DNA of 64,000 nucleotides from Pontibacterium sinense (GTDB lineage Bacteria; Pseudomonadota; Gammaproteobacteria; Pseudomonadales; Balneatricaceae). Each line of letters opens with the position of its first letter. Position 1 is the first letter of the stretch. The position numbers and the translations under genes were made by a program. Under the pieces are notes generated by a model, which was not told where the DNA came from, ran no database searches, and saw only the letters and a list, made by a program, of their open reading frames with translations. The DNA lies in assembly GCF_015209595.1 (NCBI RefSeq), contig NZ_JADEYS010000014.1, forward strand, positions 62,001 to 126,000, written 5' to 3'. Shown here piece by piece: positions 44,131 to 51,559 of the stretch.

Positions 44131-46206
44131 ATGCGCAAATCGCTGATCAAGTTACTCACTGCTGCTAGCTTCTCCGCCCTGATTCCGCTCCAGGCGGTCT
44201 CTGCCATCACAGAGACAGCGCTTAGCGCTGAACCGGATCACAAGACTACGATCATTGAGATCATGGAATCTCTCAAGCTCGGCCATTACAAGCGTTTAGA
44301 CGTCAACGATGCCATGTCCTCTAAACTGCTGACTCAATTTATTGATGACCTTGATCCTTCACGCAGCTATTTCTATCAGAACGACATCGATGGCTTTCAG
44401 CGCTTCAGCACCCAACTGGATGACGACCTGCTTGAGGGTGATCTATCGGCAGCGTATGAAATATTCAATATTTTCCAGACGCGCAATATAGATCGCCTGA
44501 ACTATGCCATCAATTTGCTGAATGGCGATCACGACTTCAATTTCGACCGTGAAGAAACCTTGCTAGCGGACCGTTCTGATGCGGCCTGGGTTCTTGACGA
44601 AGAGACGATGGATAATCTCTGGCGTAAACGTATCAAAAGCGCACTGCTCAGCTTGAAGCTCGCGGACAAAACAGAAGAGGAAGCAAAAGAGATTTTGAGA
44701 AAGCGTTATCAGAATCAGCTGACGCGTGCCGATCAAATTAACAATGAAGACGTTTTCCAAAGCTACGCGAACGCACTGACCTCACAATACGACCCACATA
44801 CTCAGTATTTTTCACCACGGCGTTCGGAAAACTTTCAAATCAATATGAGCCTGTCGCTTGAAGGGATTGGTGCGGTATTACAAAGCGAAGATGAATTCAC
44901 CAAAATCGTACGTCTGGTACCCGCAGGACCGGCAGAAAAAACGGGCCAGTTAAAACCATCTGATCTGATTCTTGGTGTCGGCCAGGGTGATGAGGGCGAG
45001 ATTGAAGATGTTGTAGGCTGGCGCCTTGACGATGTTGTACAGAAAATCCGCGGCCCCAAAGACTCCGTTGTTCGTTTACAGGTTCGCTCCGATGATGCCG
45101 ATGACGCACCGATGCGGATCATTCGCATCATTCGCAACAAGGTAAAACTGGAAGAACAGTCCGCACAGAAACGCGTCATGGAAATCGATTATCAGGGCCA
45201 GAAAGTCAAACTGGGCGTGATCGAGATCCCAACGTTCTATATTGATTTTGCCGCACTTCAGCGCGGTGACAAAAACTACAAGAGCACAACACGTGACGTC
45301 GAAAAGCTAATCAAAGAGCTGGAAAGCGAAGACATTAGCGGCCTGATCATTGATCTGCGAGACAATGGCGGCGGCTCATTGCGTGAAGCCAACGAACTGG
45401 TTGGCCTGTTCATCAACCGTGGTCCCGTTGTACAAATTCGAGATCAACAAGGCTATATCCGCGTATTGGGCGACCGTGATCCAAAGATCGCCTATTCAGG
45501 CCCTATGGCCGTGATGGTGAATCGTCTTTCAGCCTCTGCCTCTGAGATTTTTGCGGGTGCGATGCAAGACTATCAGCGCGCCATCGTGATTGGCGGCCAG
45601 ACCTTTGGTAAAGGCACAGTACAAACCCTGCAGCCGTTGCAGCATGGTCAGCTCAAACTCACCAACGCCAAGTTCTATCGGATCTCTGGTGAGAGCACAC
45701 AGCACAAAGGCGTCATCCCTGATATCAGCTTTCCAACTTTATATGATCATGACGAAATCGGCGAAAGCGCATTGGACGGCGCACTGGTATGGGATCAAGT
45801 ACACGAAGCACCACACGGCAGCTTTATCGGTGCCTCCTCCTTCATCCAGACCCTAACGGAGCGACACCTGCAACGTATTCAAGAGAATCCTGATTTTGAA
45901 TTTATGCGTGAACAAGTTGCAGAGATGCAGAAACGTCGTGACAAAAATGAAATATCACTGCGTGAAGCCACACTCAAGCAGGAACGCAACGAGTCTGAAG
46001 CGTGGCAGGTAGAGACTGAAAACCGTCGTCGCATCCAGAAAGGCCTGACTCCGATTGAAAAACTGTCAGATCTCGAAGACGAGCAGAAAAAAGATGCACA
46101 AGGCCGCCCGATCAATCCACAAGCCGAAGCGATGCTTGAGGAAAGCGGCAGAATCCTTATCGATATGGTCGTTGCCACACAAAAATATACAGCTGCGCGG
46201 AAATAG
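44131..46206 (+). CDS. prc: tail-specific carboxy-terminal protease
   Basis: Periplasmic processing protease (691 residues). A signal peptide (MRKSLIKLLTAASFSALIPLQAVSA) precedes an N-terminal helical region, a PDZ domain (about 240-330) and the S41 protease domain. Ser469, Asp480 and Lys494 in the SASEIFAGAMQD...TFGKG stretch keep the exact spacing of the E. coli Ser-Asp-Lys catalytic residues. A C-terminal DUF3340-type helical domain closes the protein. It degrades or trims proteins with apolar C-termini and adjusts peptidoglycan hydrolases. Confidence 0.96.
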   Translation: MRKSLIKLLTAASFSALIPLQAVSAITETALSAEPDHKTTIIEIMESLKLGHYKRLDVNDAMSSKLLTQFIDDLDPSRSYFYQNDIDGFQRFSTQLDDDLLEGDLSAAYEIFNIFQTRNIDRLNYAINLLNGDHDFNFDREETLLADRSDAAWVLDEETMDNLWRKRIKSALLSLKLADKTEEEAKEILRKRYQNQLTRADQINNEDVFQSYANALTSQYDPHTQYFSPRRSENFQINMSLSLEGIGAVLQSEDEFTKIVRLVPAGPAEKTGQLKPSDLILGVGQGDEGEIEDVVGWRLDDVVQKIRGPKDSVVRLQVRSDDADDAPMRIIRIIRNKVKLEEQSAQKRVMEIDYQGQKVKLGVIEIPTFYIDFAALQRGDKNYKSTTRDVEKLIKELESEDISGLIIDLRDNGGGSLREANELVGLFINRGPVVQIRDQQGYIRVLGDRDPKIAYSGPMAVMVNRLSASASEIFAGAMQDYQRAIVIGGQTFGKGTVQTLQPLQHGQLKLTNAKFYRISGESTQHKGVIPDISFPTLYDHDEIGESALDGALVWDQVHEAPHGSFIGASSFIQTLTERHLQRIQENPDFEFMREQVAEMQKRRDKNEISLREATLKQERNESEAWQVETENRRRIQKGLTPIEKLSDLEDEQKKDAQGRPINPQAEAMLEESGRILIDMVVATQKYTAARK

Positions 46207-46251
46207 GCCGATAACCCTGTTTGTTCAGTTTATTTTTGAGGAAAAGGAAGT

Positions 46252-47076
46252 ATGGCTGCCAAAAAAATCATTGTCCTAACGCTTGTCGTCCCGATCGTTC
46301 TTGGAGTGCTGGGTGTTGGCGGCTATTACGGCTACAACGCCCTCATGAAGCAAGAAGCGAACAACAACAAGGATCTGGAAAAGTTTGGCCTCGCTGTACT
46401 TCCACAATCCACTACTGCCCCTAGCGTTGCAGATGAAAAAGAACGCCAGGCGATCTACCAGCAAAGCACCGGCGTTTTGGGCACAACCCAGGAAGTGGCT
46501 ACGTTTGCAGACGAAAAACTCTCGCCCACTCAAAAAGTAATCCGTGGATTAATGAGTGACAAAGAGGTGCTGCTGGAAGAAAAGAAAAAGCTCAACGAGG
46601 ACATTGATACGCTTAAAGCCCGTATCGCAGAGCTGGAAGAGTACAAACGCCTGAACCAGCACTTTGCGCCGGACAAGATCAGCGAAGAGCTGGCCAAAGT
46701 AAAAGCACGTCTGAAAAAGCACCTGCTAAATTCAACCAGCGCAGCTCGATTTAACAACCGTCAAATAGAGATCATCTCCGGTGCTTCGGCGGTCGAATAT
46801 GACAAATTTATTCGCCGCAACCGGATGATCCTGTCTGACTTCCAGCGTGAAGAGCTGGTCAGCATCTACCTGCCGGAATTTGCATTCTGTCTTGGAGATG
46901 GCGTCGATATAGCTGCTAACTCTGCCTCGGAAGAGCGCAAACTCGTTCGCTTTTTTGAAGAGCGAGATATCACCCTCCTGACAACTGCCTTGAAGCGAGA
47001 TCTGGATACCGTACTCACCCCTTGTCAGGAAGCGCTGCACGAACAACTTGCCAAGTACACGCCCGGAACACCCTGA
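46252..47076 (+). CDS. membrane-anchored coiled-coil protein of unknown function
   Basis: A 274-residue protein with an N-terminal membrane anchor (residues 5-28, IIVLTLVVPIVLGVLGVGGYYGY), an acidic linker, a predicted coiled coil (about 100-165: LLEEKKKLNEDIDTLKARIAELEEYKRL) and a C-terminal domain with FCLGDGVDIAAN and two cysteines. It should face the periplasm. It starts 45 bases after prc on the same strand. I recognise no named family; a role with Prc in the envelope is possible. Confidence 0.75.
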   Translation: MAAKKIIVLTLVVPIVLGVLGVGGYYGYNALMKQEANNNKDLEKFGLAVLPQSTTAPSVADEKERQAIYQQSTGVLGTTQEVATFADEKLSPTQKVIRGLMSDKEVLLEEKKKLNEDIDTLKARIAELEEYKRLNQHFAPDKISEELAKVKARLKKHLLNSTSAARFNNRQIEIISGASAVEYDKFIRRNRMILSDFQREELVSIYLPEFAFCLGDGVDIAANSASEERKLVRFFEERDITLLTTALKRDLDTVLTPCQEALHEQLAKYTPGTP

Positions 47077-47136
47077 AATCTCTGAATAAAGCGTCTCGCA
47101 AGGCGCTTTTCACTACCCTTTTCAACGCCCTGCCTG

Positions 47137-47142
47137 TATAAT
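47137..47142 (+). promoter_or_regulatory. -10 element of the rpsA promoter
   Basis: A perfect TATAAT followed by the GC-rich discriminator GCGCGC, about 160 bases before the rpsA start. No convincing -35 lies at 16-18 bp, so activity may depend on an activator or UP element. A weak stem (AAAGCG/CGCTTT, 47088-47109) just before it may end the preceding gene. Confidence 0.5.
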
Positions 47143-47303
47143 GCGCGCTCCTTTTAAAGCGACCGTACGCCCACACATCGGCAAAAGGTGTGCCCGATCG
47201 CTATATTTATCTGACCCTGTACGGCCGATGTTACAGGTTGAAAAGTGCTGCAAAGGCTTAACATTAAGCCTGCCACGCAGCCTTTCATCAAAGGACATTA
47301 TTC

Positions 47304-48983
47304 ATGAGCGAAAGCTTTGCTGAACTGTTTGAAGAATCCCTTCAGAACCTAGACATGAAACCTGGCACCTTGGTAATGGGTGAAGTTATCGATATCGATA
47401 GCGACTGGGTTACTGTTAACGCTGGCCTGAAATCCGAAGCTGTTATTCCTCGCGCTCAGTTCCTGAACGACGCGAACGAACTGGAAATCCAGATCGGTGA
47501 TGAGGTTAAAGTTTCCCTGGAAGCTGTAGAAGATGGCTTCGGCGAAACGCGCCTGTCTCGCGAAAAAGCGAAACGCGCAGAAGCATGGGATGTTCTCAAG
47601 CAGAAATTCGATGCAGAAGAAGTTGTTAAAGGCTTCATCTCCGGTAAAGTTAAAGGCGGCTTTACTGTTAGCATCAACAACATCCAGGGCTTCCTGCCAG
47701 GCTCTCTGGTAGATGTACGTCCAGTACGTGACGTTGACCACCTGGAAGGCAAAGAGCTGGAATTCAAACTGATCAAGCTGGATCAGAAGCGCAACAACAT
47801 CGTTGTTTCCCGTCGTGCCGTTCTGCAAGAAGCTAACAGCGCTCAGCGTGACGAGCTGCTGGCTTCCCTGGAAGAAGGCCAGAGCGTTAAAGGTTTCGTT
47901 AAGAACCTGACCAACTACGGTGCGTTCATCGATCTGGGTGGCGTTGACGGCCTGCTGCACATCACCGACATGGCGTGGAAGCGTATCTCCCACCCATCCG
48001 AGATGCTGAATCCTGGCGACGAGATCTCTGTTAAGATCATCAAGTTCGACAAAGAAACTGGTCGTATCTCTCTGGGTCTGAAACAGCTGTCTGAAGATCC
48101 ATGGGAAGCAATCAAGAACCGTTACCCAGCTGGCGCTAAAGTACAGGCTCGCATCACGAACCTGACTGACTACGGCTGCTTCGCATCCATCGAAGATGGT
48201 GTTGAAGGTCTGGTTCACGTTTCTGAAATGTCTTGGACTAACAAAAACATCCACCCATCTAAAGTTGTTCAGATCGGTGATGCTGTAGAAGTTATGATCC
48301 TGGACGTTGATGAAGAACGTCGTCGTATCTCCCTGGGTATCAAGCAGTGCGCTCCAAACCCATGGGTATCTTTCGCAGAGAAATACGCTGCGGGCGATAA
48401 AGTGAACGGCACTATCAAGACTATCACTGACTTCGGTATCTTCGTTGGTCTGGAAAATGATCTGGACGGCCTGGTACACATGTCTGACATCACTTGGGAA
48501 GCTGATGCTGAAGCTGCCCTGCGTCAGTACAAGAAAGGTGATGAAGTTGAAGCGGTTATCCTGTCTATCGACGCAGAGAAAGAGCGTATCTCTCTGGGCG
48601 TTAAACAGCTGGAAAGCGACCCATTCGCTGAGTTCGTAACTGCGAACGACAAAGGCACTATCGTTAACGGTACTGTTAAGTCCGTAGACGCTAAAGCTGC
48701 TGTTATCGAACTGGCTGAAGGCATCGAAGGCATCCTGAAAGCTTCTGAAGTTGCTTCCGAGCGTACTGAAGACGTTTCCGCTGTCATGAAAGAAGGCGAT
48801 GCAGTTGAAGCTAAGATCACCGGTATCGATCGTCGTAACCGCGTAATCACTCTGTCTATCCGTGCTAAGGATCAGGCTGAAGAGAAAGCTGCTCTGAAAG
48901 CAGTTCAGAACGCTGAAGTTGAGGTTTCTGGCCCAACTACAATCGGTGAACTGATCAAAGCTCAGATGGCTGCTAAGAAGTAA
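47304..48983 (+). CDS. rpsA: 30S ribosomal protein S1
   Basis: Binds mRNA leaders and the 30S subunit during initiation. The 559-residue protein has six S1 repeats starting at about residues 20, 105, 190, 277, 364 and 451, ending in [14 protein letters not shown]. Codon use is strongly biased to the preferred set (CTG, GGT, GTT, CGT, AAA), unlike most neighbours and as expected for this very abundant protein. A 220-base leader precedes it. The common neighbours cmk (before) and ihfB (after) are absent, so the usual synteny is broken. Confidence 0.98.
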   Translation: MSESFAELFEESLQNLDMKPGTLVMGEVIDIDSDWVTVNAGLKSEAVIPRAQFLNDANELEIQIGDEVKVSLEAVEDGFGETRLSREKAKRAEAWDVLKQKFDAEEVVKGFISGKVKGGFTVSINNIQGFLPGSLVDVRPVRDVDHLEGKELEFKLIKLDQKRNNIVVSRRAVLQEANSAQRDELLASLEEGQSVKGFVKNLTNYGAFIDLGGVDGLLHITDMAWKRISHPSEMLNPGDEISVKIIKFDKETGRISLGLKQLSEDPWEAIKNRYPAGAKVQARITNLTDYGCFASIEDGVEGLVHVSEMSWTNKNIHPSKVVQIGDAVEVMILDVDEERRRISLGIKQCAPNPWVSFAEKYAAGDKVNGTIKTITDFGIFVGLENDLDGLVHMSDITWEADAEAALRQYKKGDEVEAVILSIDAEKERISLGVKQLESDPFAEFVTANDKGTIVNGTVKSVDAKAAVIELAEGIEGILKASEVASERTEDVSAVMKEGDAVEAKITGIDRRNRVITLSIRAKDQAEEKAALKAVQNAEVEVSGPTTIGELIKAQMAAKK

Positions 48984-49000
48984 TATTACTTCACGCTAAT

Positions 49001-49029
49001 AAAAAGGCGCTCATTGAGCGCCTTTTTTT
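49001..49029 (+). terminator. rpsA terminator
   Basis: GGCGCTC-ATT-GAGCGCC (49006-49022) with five A before and seven T after. Strong, potentially bidirectional. Confidence 0.9.
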
Positions 49030-49072
49030 GTGCCTGAAATTCCAAATTTCACAAACCACCCCAATATTCCCT

Positions 49073-49136
49073 TGTAGGGTAGCCTTTAGGCTACCGGCAG
49101 GCTGATCACCTACGATGACGACGAGCCGACCCTACA
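49073..49136. repeat. REP cloverleaf, long variant (copy 1)
   Basis: Outer arms TGTAGGG and CCCTACA enclose two hairpins. The first is GTAGCCT-TT-AGGCTAC; the second, normally GGCAGGCT-GAA-AGCCTGCC, is expanded here with CTGATCACCTACGATGACG between its arms. The expanded core recurs at 57596-57660 and, degraded, at 49810-49865. Confidence 0.8.
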
Positions 49137-49198
49137 TACATAACGCCCAACGATGACGTACAACACCCCACCTCTTGAATAAACACCCACAACACCCC

Positions 49199-49245
49199 TG
49201 TAGGGTAGCCTTCAGGCTACCGGCAGGCTGAAAGCCTGCCCTACA
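49199..49245. repeat. REP cloverleaf (copy 2)
   Basis: Complete 47-base unit: outer stem TGTAGGG/CCCTACA, hairpin one TAGCC-TTCA-GGCTA and hairpin two GGCAGGCT-GAA-AGCCTGCC, which fold as a three-way junction. It shares the 3' flank TACATACATAACGCC with copy 1, so the two arose by local duplication. Confidence 0.9.
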
Positions 49246-49291
49246 TACATAACGCCGGCGCACCCTACAATTCAGCCCCCCACAATCACGC

Positions 49292-49741
49292 CTACAACCA
49301 CCTCGCATCCCAATGCGAATACTCCTCAATCGAACTCACCAACCCTGCACGCAACGGATTACCCACCATATATCGTGCCACTTTGATCGGATCCTCACCC
49401 TCACGTAACGCCCGATCATAAAAACCACGCTGCCAGACGCCACCCTTACGCCCCAAACACTCATTCAACCTTTTGGCACTCACACCCTTAAAACGCGCTA
49501 TCACCGCATCAATATCACCCAGCTCACCCAACTGAAACAACCAATGCAAATGATCGGGCATTAACACCCAAGCCATGGAATTAACAGCACCGGAACCACT
49601 TACCCGACGCATCTCACGAATAACACACCGCGCTGAATAGAGATCAGTAAAGAAAGGGAAACGCTTCGATGTGACAATTGTCACAAAATAGGCATGATGC
49701 GGAACGGATATACGCCCCACCTTGAGATCATCATAAGACAT
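49292..49741 (-). CDS. REP-associated tyrosine transposase (RAYT)
   Basis: A single-strand DNA transposase of the Y1/HUH class (149 residues). The HUH pair is in LMPDHLHWLF and the catalytic Tyr in ARYMVGNPLRAGLV. Start MSYDDLKVGRISVPHHAYF, chosen for AGGAGG upstream; the frame extends 23 codons further but without a ribosome binding site. REP units flank it on both sides (49073-49245 and 49810-50108), the organisation expected of a RAYT and its substrates. Intact reading frame, so probably active or recently so. Confidence 0.93.
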   Translation of the reverse strand: MSYDDLKVGRISVPHHAYFVTIVTSKRFPFFTDLYSARCVIREMRRVSGSGAVNSMAWVLMPDHLHWLFQLGELGDIDAVIARFKGVSAKRLNECLGRKGGVWQRGFYDRALREGEDPIKVARYMVGNPLRAGLVSSIEEYSHWDARWL

Positions 49742-49809
49742 CCTTGCCTCCTGAGTTTCTGAACGAAAGTAGTGACGATTACAGCAGATACAAACCGTCA
49801 CAACAATCA

Positions 49810-49865
49810 TCAGGCAACCAGCATCGAGAACGAGTCACCGGCAGACCAAAGCTCTGCCTTACAAA
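49810..49865. repeat. degraded long-variant REP next to the RAYT gene
   Basis: On the minus strand it reads TGTAAGGCAGAGC, a loop, GTCTGCCGGT, then GACTCGTTCTCGATG and GCCTGATG, recognisable as a mutated version of the expanded REP at 57596-57660 (GCAGGC/GCCTGCC arms and a CTGATCACC-GATGACGA-like core). Confidence 0.5.
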
Positions 49866-49912
49866 CAGAACCAACACCCAACCCAAAACACCTTACAGAC
49901 AAAGGAAGGAAC

Positions 49913-49959
49913 TGTAGGGTAGCCTTCAGGCTACCGGCAGACTGAAAGCCTGCCCTACA
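49913..49959. repeat. REP cloverleaf (copy 3)
   Basis: Same 47-base structure as copy 2 with one change in the second hairpin (GGCAGACT instead of GGCAGGCT), which leaves a single mismatch in that stem. Confidence 0.9.
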
Positions 49960-50009
49960 AACAGAACCACAACACTCCCCCTCAAAATATTCCAACACAA
50001 AACGCCTAA

Positions 50010-50057
50010 GGAACAAAGGAACAAAGGAACAAAGGAACAAAGGAACAAAGGAACAAA
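50010..50057. repeat. six perfect tandem copies of GGAACAAA
   Basis: An uninterrupted octamer tandem array of 48 bases directly before REP copy 4. It lies in non-coding DNA between the RAYT region and the exopolysaccharide operon's last gene. Such short-unit repeats change length by slippage. Confidence 0.9.
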
Positions 50058-50061
50058 AAAT

Positions 50062-50108
50062 TGTAGGGCAGCCTTCAGGCTACCGGCAGGCTGAAAGCCT
50101 GCCCTACA
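50062..50108. repeat. REP cloverleaf (copy 4)
   Basis: 47-base unit with outer arms TGTAGGG/CCCTACA. The first hairpin starts CAGCC, not TAGCC, replacing one A-U pair by a C-A mismatch. It lies 41 bases beyond the stop of the gene at 50149, where it could protect the 3' end of the exopolysaccharide transcript. Confidence 0.9.
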
Positions 50109-50148
50109 TTACATACAGCAGAAACAACCTGGGGAATCTGAAGAAAAA

Positions 50149-50829
50149 CTACCAACCACAGAATTTGGTTGTTCGCTTATCTACCGGAAGGTAACCACAG
50201 ACAAGAATCATTCCATTGTAGCGACGCACAATAGACTGAATGGAAGAAAACTCAAACTTCAAACCACGATGAATATTCGCAGCAACGACCTTACGCTCTT
50301 CAATCGATAACTTACGCCAGCCAAACACACCAGCTTCAGCCACCGTGACATGAATACCGGGATCCCAAGGACCATATTGCACAGCCCTGGAAAGCGCATT
50401 TTCGAACTCTGCATCGTATTCACCCCGATAGGATTTCACCAACGCGAACCGAGCCCACGCATAAGGCCAGCGCGGCCTCAGCTCAACAGAACGCCGATAC
50501 AGCGCCAGCGATTCGTCCGTAATCTCATTAAACGCGCCATTCGCCCAATGAACCAAGCCCTTGTATATCAACACCTGCGCAAGCAAGTCATGATAATCCG
50601 GATTACGAGGCTCCCACGATAACGCCGAACGCGCATCCTCTATCGCCCTTTCAACCTCATCAGCTGCCGGCATACGCTTTTCATCATCCCAGCGCTCAAC
50701 CGCAAACTCCGCCTTATGAGCCACCACATCAGCAATACCCATACGCGCAGCCTGATAGATACCCCAAAAGGCAACCAACATAACAAGAACAAGCAGATAA
50801 GAAGAAGGCTTACGAAAAGAAGCAGACAT
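50149..50829 (-). CDS. membrane-anchored TPR-like protein of the exopolysaccharide locus
   Basis: A 226-residue protein with one N-terminal membrane helix (SSYLLVLVMLVAFWGIYQAA) and a helical periplasmic part with TPR-like repeats (ALSWEPRNPDYHDLLAQVLIYKG, SLALYRRSVELRPRWPYAWARFALVK, ALSRAVQYGPWDPGIH). Similar small proteins, sometimes called VpsP-like, occur in Vps/Eps-type loci. Last gene of the wza-wzc-cpsB unit, 13 bases after the phosphatase gene. Probably a scaffold for assembly or export of the polymer; no catalytic motif seen. Confidence 0.78.
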   Translation of the reverse strand: MSASFRKPSSYLLVLVMLVAFWGIYQAARMGIADVVAHKAEFAVERWDDEKRMPAADEVERAIEDARSALSWEPRNPDYHDLLAQVLIYKGLVHWANGAFNEITDESLALYRRSVELRPRWPYAWARFALVKSYRGEYDAEFENALSRAVQYGPWDPGIHVTVAEAGVFGWRKLSIEERKVVAANIHRGLKFEFSSIQSIVRRYNGMILVCGYLPVDKRTTKFCGW

Positions 50830-50842
50830 CAGAAAAACCGAA

Positions 50843-51559
50843 TCAGAGACCCGCTATCGCACGCGGATTATCAAAGACTAAAGCACTGGCAGCCTCTTCG
50901 CCGACAACTGCACGAGCTGCCGCGAAACCACCAGACAAGACAGGCGGACGACGATCTAAGTTATGGGCATCAGTGGCCAATACCGTAGCCCAGCCTTTCT
51001 CTAGGATCTCCATAGAACGCTGAGCCGCAGGCACACCAAAACCACCTGCAACCGACATCGCTGTAATCTGAAACAAACACCCCATCTCTACAAACGGAGC
51101 GATCATATCCAGATCACGCATAATGTCTTTGTTTCGCTCAGGATGAGCAATCATCGGCAGGATATTACGGTCAAGCAACCACTTCACCAGCTTGTCGCTA
51201 CCCGGTGGGATATGACTGTGTGGCAATTCAAGCAACATCACCTGCTTGCCCTCCCACTCGCCCAGAAATGGAACCTGATTCTGAGCGACCAGCATCAATA
51301 CCTCAGCTGAAAGACGCACCTCACCAGACATAGCAACCGTCAGCGGAATAGCTTCGTCTTTTAACGCCTGCTGCAGCTTAAGAAAAACCGGCTCAATGGT
51401 ATTTACCGAGTTATCGTAACGACCCGGATGAATATGCGGCGTAAAGGTAATATGGGTAATTCCATCAGCCACCGCCATGCGCGCCAGCTGAAGAGACTCG
51501 TCCAGCGAACGAGCCCCATCATCAATACCCGGAAGGAGATGACTGTGCAGATCAATCAT
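50843..51559 (-). CDS. PHP-type tyrosine-protein phosphatase (CpsB/CapC/YwqE family)
   Basis: Metal-dependent phosphatase of 238 residues that reverses autophosphorylation of the Wzc-type kinase. PHP motifs: MIDLHSHLLPGIDDGARSLDE at the N-terminus, TPHIHPGRYDN, IAHPERNKDI and VLATDAHNLDRRPP. Its start overlaps the kinase stop by four bases (ATGA), so phosphatase and kinase are co-translated. Pairing a PHP phosphatase with a fused kinase is common in Gram-positives and in several marine gammaproteobacteria. Confidence 0.94.
   Translation of the reverse strand: MIDLHSHLLPGIDDGARSLDESLQLARMAVADGITHITFTPHIHPGRYDNSVNTIEPVFLKLQQALKDEAIPLTVAMSGEVRLSAEVLMLVAQNQVPFLGEWEGKQVMLLELPHSHIPPGSDKLVKWLLDRNILPMIAHPERNKDIMRDLDMIAPFVEMGCLFQITAMSVAGGFGVPAAQRSMEILEKGWATVLATDAHNLDRRPPVLSGGFAAARAVVGEEAASALVFDNPRAIAGL

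Noticed and set aside
50010-50057. CRISPR array
   Set aside because: The repeat units are eight bases and directly adjacent, with no spacers and no cas genes.
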